DNA of 13,148 bases. Source: an uncultured bacterium. Its GTDB lineage: Bacteria > Cyanobacteriota > Vampirovibrionia > Gastranaerophilales > Gastranaerophilaceae. The stretch is from NCBI GenBank assembly GCA_900547585.1, contig URHD01000054.1, positions 1-13,148 on the forward strand, written 5' to 3'. The notes under the pieces were generated by a model. It did no database searches. It worked only from the letters and a program-made list of their open reading frames with translations, and was not told the DNA's origin. Of the stretch, positions 7,291 to 13,148 are shown in pieces. Each line of letters starts with the position of its first letter. The first letter of the stretch is position 1. The position numbers and the translations under genes were made by a program.

Positions 7291-8274
7291 CTACTTCAAA
7301 ACTGCTACTAACTTTCTGGCATTAAATAATCTCAAAATTTCCTCATCTGAAAACACAGGCACCGCAATAACCGAACCACCCTCGGCTGCTGACGCAGCAA
7401 TTGCCACAATCGGGGCAGACGGGAGAAAATTTAATTCGTTGTCAAAAGTGAATGTGCAGCCTTTGTAGTCAAGTTTTGCGTTTTTCGCGATAAAAAAACA
7501 TTTGTTGTAGAATTTTTGGCAGTATTTGCAATTGTCAAACTGCTTTTTCCGAATTAATTCATCCCTCAGTTCGTTGATTCTGGCAGAATCCCATAAATCC
7601 AGAAAACTACATTCCTTAATGCTCCCTAAATCAGCATATGGCATTGCAATTTTACCGTCAGCATCAATTGTCGGATTTACCCATAAAGCCGCACAGGTTA
7701 AAAACGGCCGTATGGGTTTGTTTGAGCCTGAATACAGGATTTCTTGCTCCCCTTCTTCAATATATGGCAATAGAAAACATTTTTTGCTCAATTCTGCATC
7801 CTCGCGAACTTTTTTGAGTTCTGTTTGCAGCTTTTCATATGGCAAAATGGCGTTTTTGTGCACTATTGTAATGCTTTGCACGTTTTTGCGATTTATTTCT
7901 TTTAAAAATTTGTATAAATCCGTTGTCAAATCCGTCGGAATAACTATTTTACAGCACTCTGTGAATGAATTATCCGGCTTATAATCTGGATTTGTTATGA
8001 GTAATTCGTTTTTCACGATTTTATGAAAAGCTTTAAAATCGTTGTTCAAAATAGGGTTTTCTATAATCGCTTTATATTCAAAATTCTCATTGTTTAAAGA
8101 TTCAAAAAATGAACGTAAGGCTTTATCGGGTATATTTTCCCCTAAGTTTACGGTAATCAAGGGTTTTGGTGTGATATTTGAAATTTCATCATAAATTCGT
8201 CTCAAAACTTCTTCTGACGGGTTTTTTGTGGTGAAATCAAGCTCAAATTCCATAACAAAAGGCAATTCTATCAT
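7291..8274 (-). CDS. SPASM-like protein lacking the radical-SAM cysteine motif
   Basis: A 327-residue protein. Its C-terminal half resembles a SPASM domain: Cys194, then DADGK (204-208), Cys222, the phrase SFLDLWDSARINELRDEL (223-240) and Cys249-x2-Cys252-x6-Cys259. In radical-SAM/SPASM proteins these cysteines bind auxiliary iron-sulfur clusters. The N-terminal part opens with LPFVMEFELDFTTKN, matching the strand that normally leads into CxxxCxxC, but those cysteines are absent. NLGEN (43-47) stands where GGEP is expected. The CC usually seen just after the SPASM DG step is also replaced (MPYAD). I infer a catalytically dead radical-SAM relative, or a protein that keeps only auxiliary clusters. 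The ATG overlaps the stop of the upstream frame (ATGA), so it was probably co-translated with the methyltransferase. Function unknown. Confidence 0.75.
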   Translation of the reverse strand: MIELPFVMEFELDFTTKNPSEEVLRRIYDEISNITPKPLITVNLGENIPDKALRSFFESLNNENFEYKAIIENPILNNDFKAFHKIVKNELLITNPDYKPDNSFTECCKIVIPTDLTTDLYKFLKEINRKNVQSITIVHKNAILPYEKLQTELKKVREDAELSKKCFLLPYIEEGEQEILYSGSNKPIRPFLTCAALWVNPTIDADGKIAMPYADLGSIKECSFLDLWDSARINELRDELIRKKQFDNCKYCQKFYNKCFFIAKNAKLDYKGCTFTFDNELNFLPSAPIVAIAASAAEGGSVIAVPVFSDEEILRLFNARKLVAVLK

Positions 8275-9242
8275 AAATCTTCAAACCTCCACATTGTCAG
8301 AAATTTCTGTGAGCTTTCGTCTTCGGATATCTCGTAAATTGGCGCAGGAAAGCAGAAAGGCGGCTTTGTAAAATCCAGTTTTCTGTACCCGCCCGCATAA
8401 ACATCAAGGTTTTGGGGGACATTTTTAAAAGTTGTGGTTAAAAAGTATTTTGCATTGCTATTTTTAAAGTTTTCAAGTGCCGAAAAAATACAGGAAAACG
8501 GCAGATGAATAAAACAATCCCTGCAAAGCACTGCGTCAAAGTCCGGAAATTCGTAATCCGTTATATCTGCACACTCAAAATTTATGGCGGAAGCTGCATA
8601 TTTTTCTTTGTTTTTTAGGATTAAATCGCTGACAATATCAACGCCAAGGTACTTTTCAAACTTAAATTTCAATGTGCTCATCCACAGATAATCCCCGCAA
8701 GGCGCGTCAATCAAGCTTTTTATGCCGTATTTTTCAACCGGAAGAATCAAATCTCTACCACCTATTTGTTCTACGTATGGGCGTGCATCTTCTACATCGA
8801 ACATTTTGGGAACGGAAGGGCCGAATATATCGGCATCCAATAATCCGACTTTGTAGCCTTGTTGTGCTAAAGCTACGGCAAGGTTAGCAGCTACGGTCGA
8901 TTTCCCTACACCTCCTTTACCTGATGATACGGCAATGACGTTCTTGACTTGTGGCAATAGCTTCCCCGGTTCGGGACGTTGGGCTTGTCGGGACTTGATG
9001 TTGATGTTTCCTTTTATATCGACATCTTCCCCGACATATGTGAGGATTGCTGTTTCTGCAGCTTTTACAACTGATTTTATGAATGGATCATTCGGTTTTT
9101 CGAAAATAAGAGAAAAGCTCACTTTATTTCCGTCGATGCGGATATCGTCTTCTACCATACCGGCAGATACAAGGTCTTTTCCGTTTCCCGGATAGCGCAC
9201 TTTACTTAGTGCGTCTGTAATAAGTTTAGGATATAATGCCAT
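8271..9242 (-). CDS. Chimeric frame: Mrp/ApbC N-terminal half fused to a class I SAM methyltransferase
   Basis: A single 323-codon frame with two unrelated halves. Residues 1 to about 172 are a Bacteroidetes-type Mrp/ApbC iron-sulfur carrier ATPase: an N-terminal MIP18-like domain (1-80), the Walker A SGKGGVGKST (107-116) and LLDADIFGPSVPKMF (134-148). Then, at EKYGIK (170-175), where Mrp should continue with a region ending in the CxxC cluster site, the sequence turns into SLIDAPCGDYLWM (176-188), methyltransferase motif I. It goes on with YLGVDI (198-203), an acidic DFDAVLCRDC block and a C-terminal MWRFEDL. So Mrp lacks its second half, with the switch II region and the cluster-binding cysteines, and the methyltransferase lacks its N-terminus. 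No RBS is evident before 9242; the upstream neighbour is trmB, 12 nt away, a normal Bacteroidales arrangement. Downstream the stop overlaps the SPASM-like gene. Confidence 0.85.
   Translation of the reverse strand: MALYPKLITDALSKVRYPGNGKDLVSAGMVEDDIRIDGNKVSFSLIFEKPNDPFIKSVVKAAETAILTYVGEDVDIKGNINIKSRQAQRPEPGKLLPQVKNVIAVSSGKGGVGKSTVAANLAVALAQQGYKVGLLDADIFGPSVPKMFDVEDARPYVEQIGGRDLILPVEKYGIKSLIDAPCGDYLWMSTLKFKFEKYLGVDIVSDLILKNKEKYAASAINFECADITDYEFPDFDAVLCRDCFIHLPFSCIFSALENFKNSNAKYFLTTTFKNVPQNLDVYAGGYRKLDFTKPPFCFPAPIYEISEDESSQKFLTMWRFEDL
8715..8735. other. Probable junction of two unrelated genomes
   Basis: The switch from Mrp to methyltransferase occurs at codons for EKYGIKS. Both families can plausibly carry a very similar stretch here: Mrp has EKYG(I/V)K followed by LS, and methyltransferases of this type often have YxIKS(I/L)xDAPCGD. 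A short shared sequence could therefore bridge two templates. Genes to the right look Bacteroidales-like and genes to the left do not. Confidence 0.65.
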
Positions 9243-9254
9243 AATAATTTGTAT

Positions 9255-10013
9255 TTATATTCCGCTTGAATTTGCACTTCGTTTACTGCGATTAAAACTC
9301 CGGTAACTATCGAATTCTATTTCGACTTGGGGTTCGATGAGAACGGGTCTCGGTTCGCAGATAAATTGTATATATTTGATTGATAAACCTCTTTCGAGCC
9401 ATTGTTGTTCGTAGAAGGTTTTTATTTCGAGTATCTCGTCGGTTATACTTGAATTGTAGAGGTCATCGGTCTGTATATTGACCGGATAATGATTTGCCTT
9501 GATCATTTCACAAGTATAAGTGTACATGAAATTGCTGTCGCTTTTCAGGTGAATGATTCCGTCGGGTTTAAGTATTTGCCGGTATAGATCCATAAAACGG
9601 GTTGAAGTGAGTCTTTTCCGGACTTTTTTCATTTGGGGATCGGGAAATGTAATCCAGATCTCTGAAATTTCGTTTTCTGCGAAAAATTCTGTAATGAGCT
9701 CGATATTTGTCCGGAGAAATGCAACGTTTGCGATACCGTTTTCCAAGGCGTCTTTAGCTCCTGTCCACATACGTGCCCCTTTTATATCGACTCCGATAAA
9801 ATTTTTTTCAGGATACTTTCGGGCTAATCCTACGGCGTATTCTCCTTTTCCGCATCCCAATTCGAGAACGATAGGATTATTATTTTTGAAAAAATCGGAA
9901 TTCCATTTTCCTTTCATTTCGAATCCTTTTTCTCGTAATGTGGAGAAAGGGAATTGGAATACGTGGGAGAAAGAATTCATATCATCAAATTTTTGTAGTT
10001 TGTTTTTGCCCAT
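9255..10013 (-). CDS. trmB: tRNA (guanine-N7-)-methyltransferase TrmB
   Basis: Transfers a methyl group from S-adenosylmethionine to N7 of G46 in the variable loop of many tRNAs. Starting at the ATG at 10013 it has 252 residues. The SAM-binding motif is LELGCGKGEY, followed by NFIGVDIKGARMW and the family signature ITFPDPQMKKVRKRLTSTRF; the QMKK form replaces the WPKK of proteobacteria and is typical of Bacteroidetes. LKPDGIIHLKSDSNF comes next. The open frame extends to 10151, but those 46 extra residues are hydrophobic and unlike the family, and a Bacteroidetes-type -7 box lies inside that stretch, so I place the start at 10013. The gene lies 12 nt upstream of mrp on the same strand, a common Bacteroidales pairing. 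Confidence 0.93.
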   Translation of the reverse strand: MGKNKLQKFDDMNSFSHVFQFPFSTLREKGFEMKGKWNSDFFKNNNPIVLELGCGKGEYAVGLARKYPEKNFIGVDIKGARMWTGAKDALENGIANVAFLRTNIELITEFFAENEISEIWITFPDPQMKKVRKRLTSTRFMDLYRQILKPDGIIHLKSDSNFMYTYTCEMIKANHYPVNIQTDDLYNSSITDEILEIKTFYEQQWLERGLSIKYIQFICEPRPVLIEPQVEIEFDSYRSFNRSKRSANSSGI

Positions 10014-10045
10014 AAACCTGTTCTTGATAAATATTAAAAACTTAG

Positions 10046-10053
10046 CGAAGATA
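10046..10053 (-). promoter_or_regulatory. Bacteroidetes-type -7 element for trmB
   Basis: On the minus strand TATCTTCG matches 7 of the 8 positions of the Bacteroidetes primary-sigma -7 pattern TAnnTTTG. It would start transcription about 27 nt before the trmB ATG at 10013. No clear -33 TTTG or TTG partner is present, so support is moderate. Confidence 0.4.
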
Positions 10054-10116
10054 CAGATTTTTTGATAAATTATTAGAACGTTGAGTCTTGAAGTATGAAT
10101 GAATAATCGTAATATA

Positions 10117-10171
10117 CGATATCTACTGAAAAGAGATTGAGGAGGCATCAACTTAATTTCAGTAGATATCG
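10117..10171. repeat. 15-bp perfect inverted repeat between lacZ and trmB
   Basis: CGATATCTACTGAAA (10117-10131) and TTTCAGTAGATATCG (10157-10171) are perfect inverted copies separated by 25 nt. The hairpin begins 9 nt after the beta-galactosidase stop. It lacks a U-tract on the minus strand (GTATATTACG follows), so it may be an mRNA 3'-end stabiliser, a non-canonical terminator or an operator. A smaller palindrome, CGTA-ATA-TACG, lies at 10108-10118, and GATATC recurs at 10173-10178. The rest of the gap between 10014 and 10179 holds only the trmB promoter. Confidence 0.6.
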
Positions 10172-10179
10172 AGATATCT

Positions 10180-12957
10180 TTATTTTGCAGAGATTATGAA
10201 TTTGTATTGATATTTACCCGGTTTTATCTGATATTTTTGCAGTACGGGCAGTCCCCACGAGCAATCTCCGCCTACACCCATTTGGTTGCAATCGATATCG
10301 ACGATGATATTGTTATGCATTTTCAGTTCAAAATCATGAGTGGTTTGTTCAAGAGTGCTTATGGTATATGGCCATGCACTTGCACAGAACGGCTCTCCTA
10401 CTGCTGAGAATTGTAGTTGATGAGTTCCTTGACTGAATCGTAACCAACGTATGCCTCCTCTGTTCGAATTTTCTTGGGGGCGTACGTACGGAGTGATCCA
10501 TTGGTTCAAAGTCGTTTGGTATATACCTATTGCAGCTCCGGATTCTCGGTCTATGTAATTTTCGTGCGGTCCTCGTCCATACCAATCTATATTCTGGAGT
10601 TCTTTTTCTATTTCGAATTGTAATCCGATACGGGGAATGTTAGGGAGGTTTAAGGGTATAGAAATATTGTACTCTATTTCAATAGTACCGTTAGCGAAAA
10701 CCGTATGTTCTATGATAGCGGTTGCTTTAGAATCGGTGAATGCATATTCTCCTTTGATGACGGTTTTATCTTTATCTGATGATGTGATATGAAATTGCTG
10801 TACTGTGTAGTGCAAACCTGCGTCTTGCCAGATTTTCATTTTTTCTCCTACTTTCCAACCTCTGTCATTATCGGTCAATGCTCTGCGGAAGTTGAATCGT
10901 ACGGGAGCTTTGATAAGTTCTTTGTTATTGATCGAATAAGAGGATAACATTCCGTTTTTACGATTGAATTTTACTTCGAAAAAGTCTCCTTTGATCGCAT
11001 ATAGAGTGTCGGACTCGTATAATATTGCCGGATTTGAGGCTTTTGGCATAGCTAATGTGATACTGGGCTTTATATCGTTTAGCTTGAATTGTTCCCATGC
11101 TACCGTAAAGCCTTCTTTTGCCCAGATTTCTGGCTCTCTTAGTTGTATGGATATTTTTAGAAAGCTTTCTTTTTTAAGGTCATATCGTATGTGGTCGGGT
11201 AATGTTATTTTTCGAGAGGAGCATGGGGAGACGGAGATTTCCGGCAATATGCCTTCTGATGTTATTTTCCCGTTTTCTTGTATCTGGTATTTGAAGTCGT
11301 ATTTATTGAGATCAGTTGTTAACAATCGATTTGTCACATCGATCGTGAGCGGTTGGCTATCTATCAATCTAAATGCGACAGGCTGATAAACTTTCTGCAT
11401 TTCATAGTAGTGGGGGTGCGGAATGCGATCGGCACTTATCAATCCATCGATACAGCCGTTTTTGTCATTCGGAAAATCTCCGAAATCTCCTCCATATAAA
11501 TATCCGGCTGAGGGATTGCTCGGGTCTTTCCATAGTGCTTGATCTACCCAATCCCAAATAAATCCGCCGATGAGCATATCGTGCTTGTAGATCAGTTCCC
11601 AATAGTCGATTAAATCTCCGAGACTATTTCCTTGGGCATGAGCATATTCACTTAGCAGGAACGGTTTTCCCGACGGATATTTTCCGTGTTGTTCTATGCT
11701 GGTCGATTCTCCTCGTTCTCCTTTTCTTACGGCTTTTCCTTTCAGATGTTGCCGTAGCCAGTCTGCTGTGGGATAGGTTTGGCTGTCTATGTCTGCTACT
11801 CTGTTCATATCGGCATATTGGATTAATCGGAGTTCAGGATCATATCGGTGAGTTATTTTCCGCATTTCTACAAAGGCATTTCCATATCCGGCTTCGTTTC
11901 CCAAAGACCACATTGTAACGCAAGGATATTGTCGGTCACGTATGACCATTCGTCGCATTCTGTCGATACAAGCTTTGCTCCATTCGGGAAGGTCGGCAGG
12001 AAGAACTTTTCTCAGGTAGCTTAATCCGTGGGATTCGATATTCGGTTCGTCCATTATCATAATTCCGTATTGATTGCACAGTTCATACCATCTGGGGTCA
12101 TTCGGGTAATGGGCATTACGTATGAAGTTGACATTTCCTTGTTTCATGAGCTCTTTGATCATTTCTTCTTTTGAAATTACCCACCCTTGATCTGGTGAAA
12201 ATTCATGTCGGTTTACTCCTCTGATTTTAAATTTTTTTCCGTTCAAGAGTATTTTATTCCCGTCTACTTCTATTTTACGAAAAGCAACGGGAAGTTTATA
12301 GGCCTCGATTGTTTTTCCTTTTTTGCTCAACTCAACGAGAACTTTATATTGTATAGGAGATTCATCGTACCATAGTTGTACGGTGTCTAATTCTATGGCA
12401 GGCAATTTGCTCTCTTTCCCGAATCCGGGAGCGAAATCTTTGATCTTAAAATTTTTATTGACCAGTTTCTTTCCTAATGGAGAAAATACCGATATATTTA
12501 TTTTGTAGTCACTGTCTCTTTTTTCGGTAAAATTGGCAGGAGTGTAATGTAGGTTTATTTTGCCTTTGTGTGAAGATAAATCTAATTCGGGTTGGGCGTA
12601 TATATCCCATAAAGATATTTTGGGCACGGCACGAATGAACACATCTCTGAAAATGCCGCTTAATCTCCAGAAGTCTTGGTCTTCGAGATATGAACCGTCA
12701 CAATATTTATAGACTTCGATGGCTAAAAGGTTTTCTCCTTTTTTGAGGTATTTATTGATTGAGAATTCTGCCGGAAGCCGAGGATCTTGGGTGTAACCGA
12801 CTTTTTCTCCGTTGATCCATATAAATGCTGCAGGTCCTGCTCCGGCTAAATGAAGGATAATCTCTTTATCGTTTCCCCACTCCTCTGGTAGCAGAAATGT
12901 CCGGCAGAATGATCCTACAGGGTTTCGCTGTTTAAAAGTATTTGTGATTAGGCTCAT
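10180..12957 (-). CDS. lacZ: Beta-galactosidase, glycoside hydrolase family 2 (main part, downstream of a frameshift)
   Basis: A large GH2 enzyme of the LacZ type that removes non-reducing beta-galactosyl or related residues; in Bacteroidales such enzymes are usually periplasmic and serve glycan breakdown. Within this frame: the sugar-binding jelly-roll domain (to about 115, with EDQDFWRLSGIFRDV at 92-106), an immunoglobulin-like domain, then the TIM barrel from about 228 with GVNRHEF (247-253). Catalytic acid/base Glu355 is in MWSLGNEAGYGN, and nucleophile Glu437 in LLSEYAHAQGN. The C-terminal domains include RGGIRWLRFSQ and a terminal IISAK. The apparent start MSLITNTF at 12957 is not real: homology begins near KQRNPVGSF, and the preceding part of the gene lies in another frame (12932-13148). 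Full-length relatives are about 1000-1050 residues. Confidence 0.9.
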   Translation of the reverse strand: MSLITNTFKQRNPVGSFCRTFLLPEEWGNDKEIILHLAGAGPAAFIWINGEKVGYTQDPRLPAEFSINKYLKKGENLLAIEVYKYCDGSYLEDQDFWRLSGIFRDVFIRAVPKISLWDIYAQPELDLSSHKGKINLHYTPANFTEKRDSDYKINISVFSPLGKKLVNKNFKIKDFAPGFGKESKLPAIELDTVQLWYDESPIQYKVLVELSKKGKTIEAYKLPVAFRKIEVDGNKILLNGKKFKIRGVNRHEFSPDQGWVISKEEMIKELMKQGNVNFIRNAHYPNDPRWYELCNQYGIMIMDEPNIESHGLSYLRKVLPADLPEWSKACIDRMRRMVIRDRQYPCVTMWSLGNEAGYGNAFVEMRKITHRYDPELRLIQYADMNRVADIDSQTYPTADWLRQHLKGKAVRKGERGESTSIEQHGKYPSGKPFLLSEYAHAQGNSLGDLIDYWELIYKHDMLIGGFIWDWVDQALWKDPSNPSAGYLYGGDFGDFPNDKNGCIDGLISADRIPHPHYYEMQKVYQPVAFRLIDSQPLTIDVTNRLLTTDLNKYDFKYQIQENGKITSEGILPEISVSPCSSRKITLPDHIRYDLKKESFLKISIQLREPEIWAKEGFTVAWEQFKLNDIKPSITLAMPKASNPAILYESDTLYAIKGDFFEVKFNRKNGMLSSYSINNKELIKAPVRFNFRRALTDNDRGWKVGEKMKIWQDAGLHYTVQQFHITSSDKDKTVIKGEYAFTDSKATAIIEHTVFANGTIEIEYNISIPLNLPNIPRIGLQFEIEKELQNIDWYGRGPHENYIDRESGAAIGIYQTTLNQWITPYVRPQENSNRGGIRWLRFSQGTHQLQFSAVGEPFCASAWPYTISTLEQTTHDFELKMHNNIIVDIDCNQMGVGGDCSWGLPVLQKYQIKPGKYQYKFIISAK

Positions 12958-13148
12958 CCATAATAAAAGGCGGATTTACTTTGAATGGATAAGTAGAGTT
13001 GACATATAAAGGTGTTCCGTAGCCTTGCCGTTCTATTATAGAGGGGACTTCGATTTTTTTCCAGTCATTGCGGTTGAACTCTGGTTTATAAAAGTTTACG
13101 GGTCTTGATTGAGGATCGGGAGACCAGAAAAAATCCCATTTGCCATTT
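12932..13148 (-). pseudogene. lacZ: N-terminal fragment of the same beta-galactosidase, other frame, cut by right edge
   Basis: Read from the right edge (first full codon 13147-13145) this frame gives NGKWDFFWSPDPQSRPV, then NDWKKIEVPS, YGTPLYVNSTYPF and NPPFIMDEPNHKYF, then a TAA at 12932-12934. This is the start of the GH2 sugar-binding domain and belongs directly before KQRNPVGSF of the frame below. Removing one base from the four-A run 12934-12937 (TTTT on the coding strand) reads TAC TTT AAA CAG, joining the frames perfectly. It is either a true frameshift inactivating the gene or a base-calling error. The signal peptide and roughly the first 40-60 residues lie outside the window. Confidence 0.88.

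Noticed and set aside
7291..8274. Active radical-SAM enzyme
   Set aside because: There is no CxxxCxxC motif anywhere in the N-terminal half, so radical generation cannot be claimed.
8271..9242. A new Mrp-methyltransferase fusion enzyme
   Set aside because: Both partners are truncated inside their core folds, at a hinge where the two families resemble each other, and the flanking genes look like different lineages; an artefactual or recombinational join explains this better.
10014..10151. N-terminal extension of TrmB to an ATG at 10151
   Set aside because: The added 46 residues are hydrophobic and unlike the family, lie across a likely promoter and the hairpin, and the family start MGKNKLQKF fits 10013.
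12941..12957. ATG at 12957 as the true start of beta-galactosidase
   Set aside because: The first eight or so residues are out of frame with the real gene; upstream sequence in another frame encodes the expected GH2 N-terminus.

Overview
The window reads as two unlike pieces of bacterial chromosome joined inside one open reading frame. The left piece (about 1-8725) has canonical sigma70-type promoters, mostly good Shine-Dalgarno sites, a dTDP-L-rhamnose operon, a PLP enzyme of the aluminium-resistance/methionine gamma-lyase family, an orphan peptide-type binding lipoprotein and a tRNA-Pro without encoded CCA. I cannot name its host; a gut bacterium of the Gastranaerophilales (Melainabacteria) or Firmicutes type is a low-confidence guess. 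The right piece (about 8725-13148) is Bacteroidales-like: a trmB-mrp pair, a large GH2 beta-galactosidase, weak or absent Shine-Dalgarno sites and a -7 element of the Bacteroidetes type.

Layout. 1-233 (-): N-terminus of a small exported charged protein, cut by the window edge and transcribed divergently from the next operon. 375-3614 (+): rmlC-rmlB-rmlD-rmlA, tightly packed, the complete set for making dTDP-L-rhamnose from glucose-1-phosphate for surface polysaccharide. 3732-4952 (+): PLP enzyme. 5004-6845 (+): oligopeptide/nickel-type binding lipoprotein with no permease or ATPase beside it and possibly a leaderless start. 6852-7116 (+): a strong-looking promoter, a structured RNA I do not recognise, and tRNA-Pro(GGG). 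7117-7253: partial copies of the tRNA ends, then a bidirectional hairpin between convergent genes. 7291-8274 (-): a SPASM-like protein with no radical-SAM cysteines, overlapping the end of the reading frame above it. 8271-9242 (-): N-terminal half of Mrp fused in frame to the body of a class I SAM methyltransferase. 9255-10013 (-): trmB. 10180 to the right edge (-): beta-galactosidase split by a one-base frameshift.

The main results are the Mrp/methyltransferase junction at about 8715-8735, more likely an assembly chimera or recombination than a new fusion enzyme; an unassigned structured RNA with its own promoter, exactly as long as the tRNA-Pro it precedes and sharing that tRNA's first 11 bases; a radical-SAM-like protein that appears to have lost its iron-sulfur site; and a beta-galactosidase whose listed start is an artefact of a homopolymer frameshift. 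No CRISPR array, insertion sequence or phage gene was seen.
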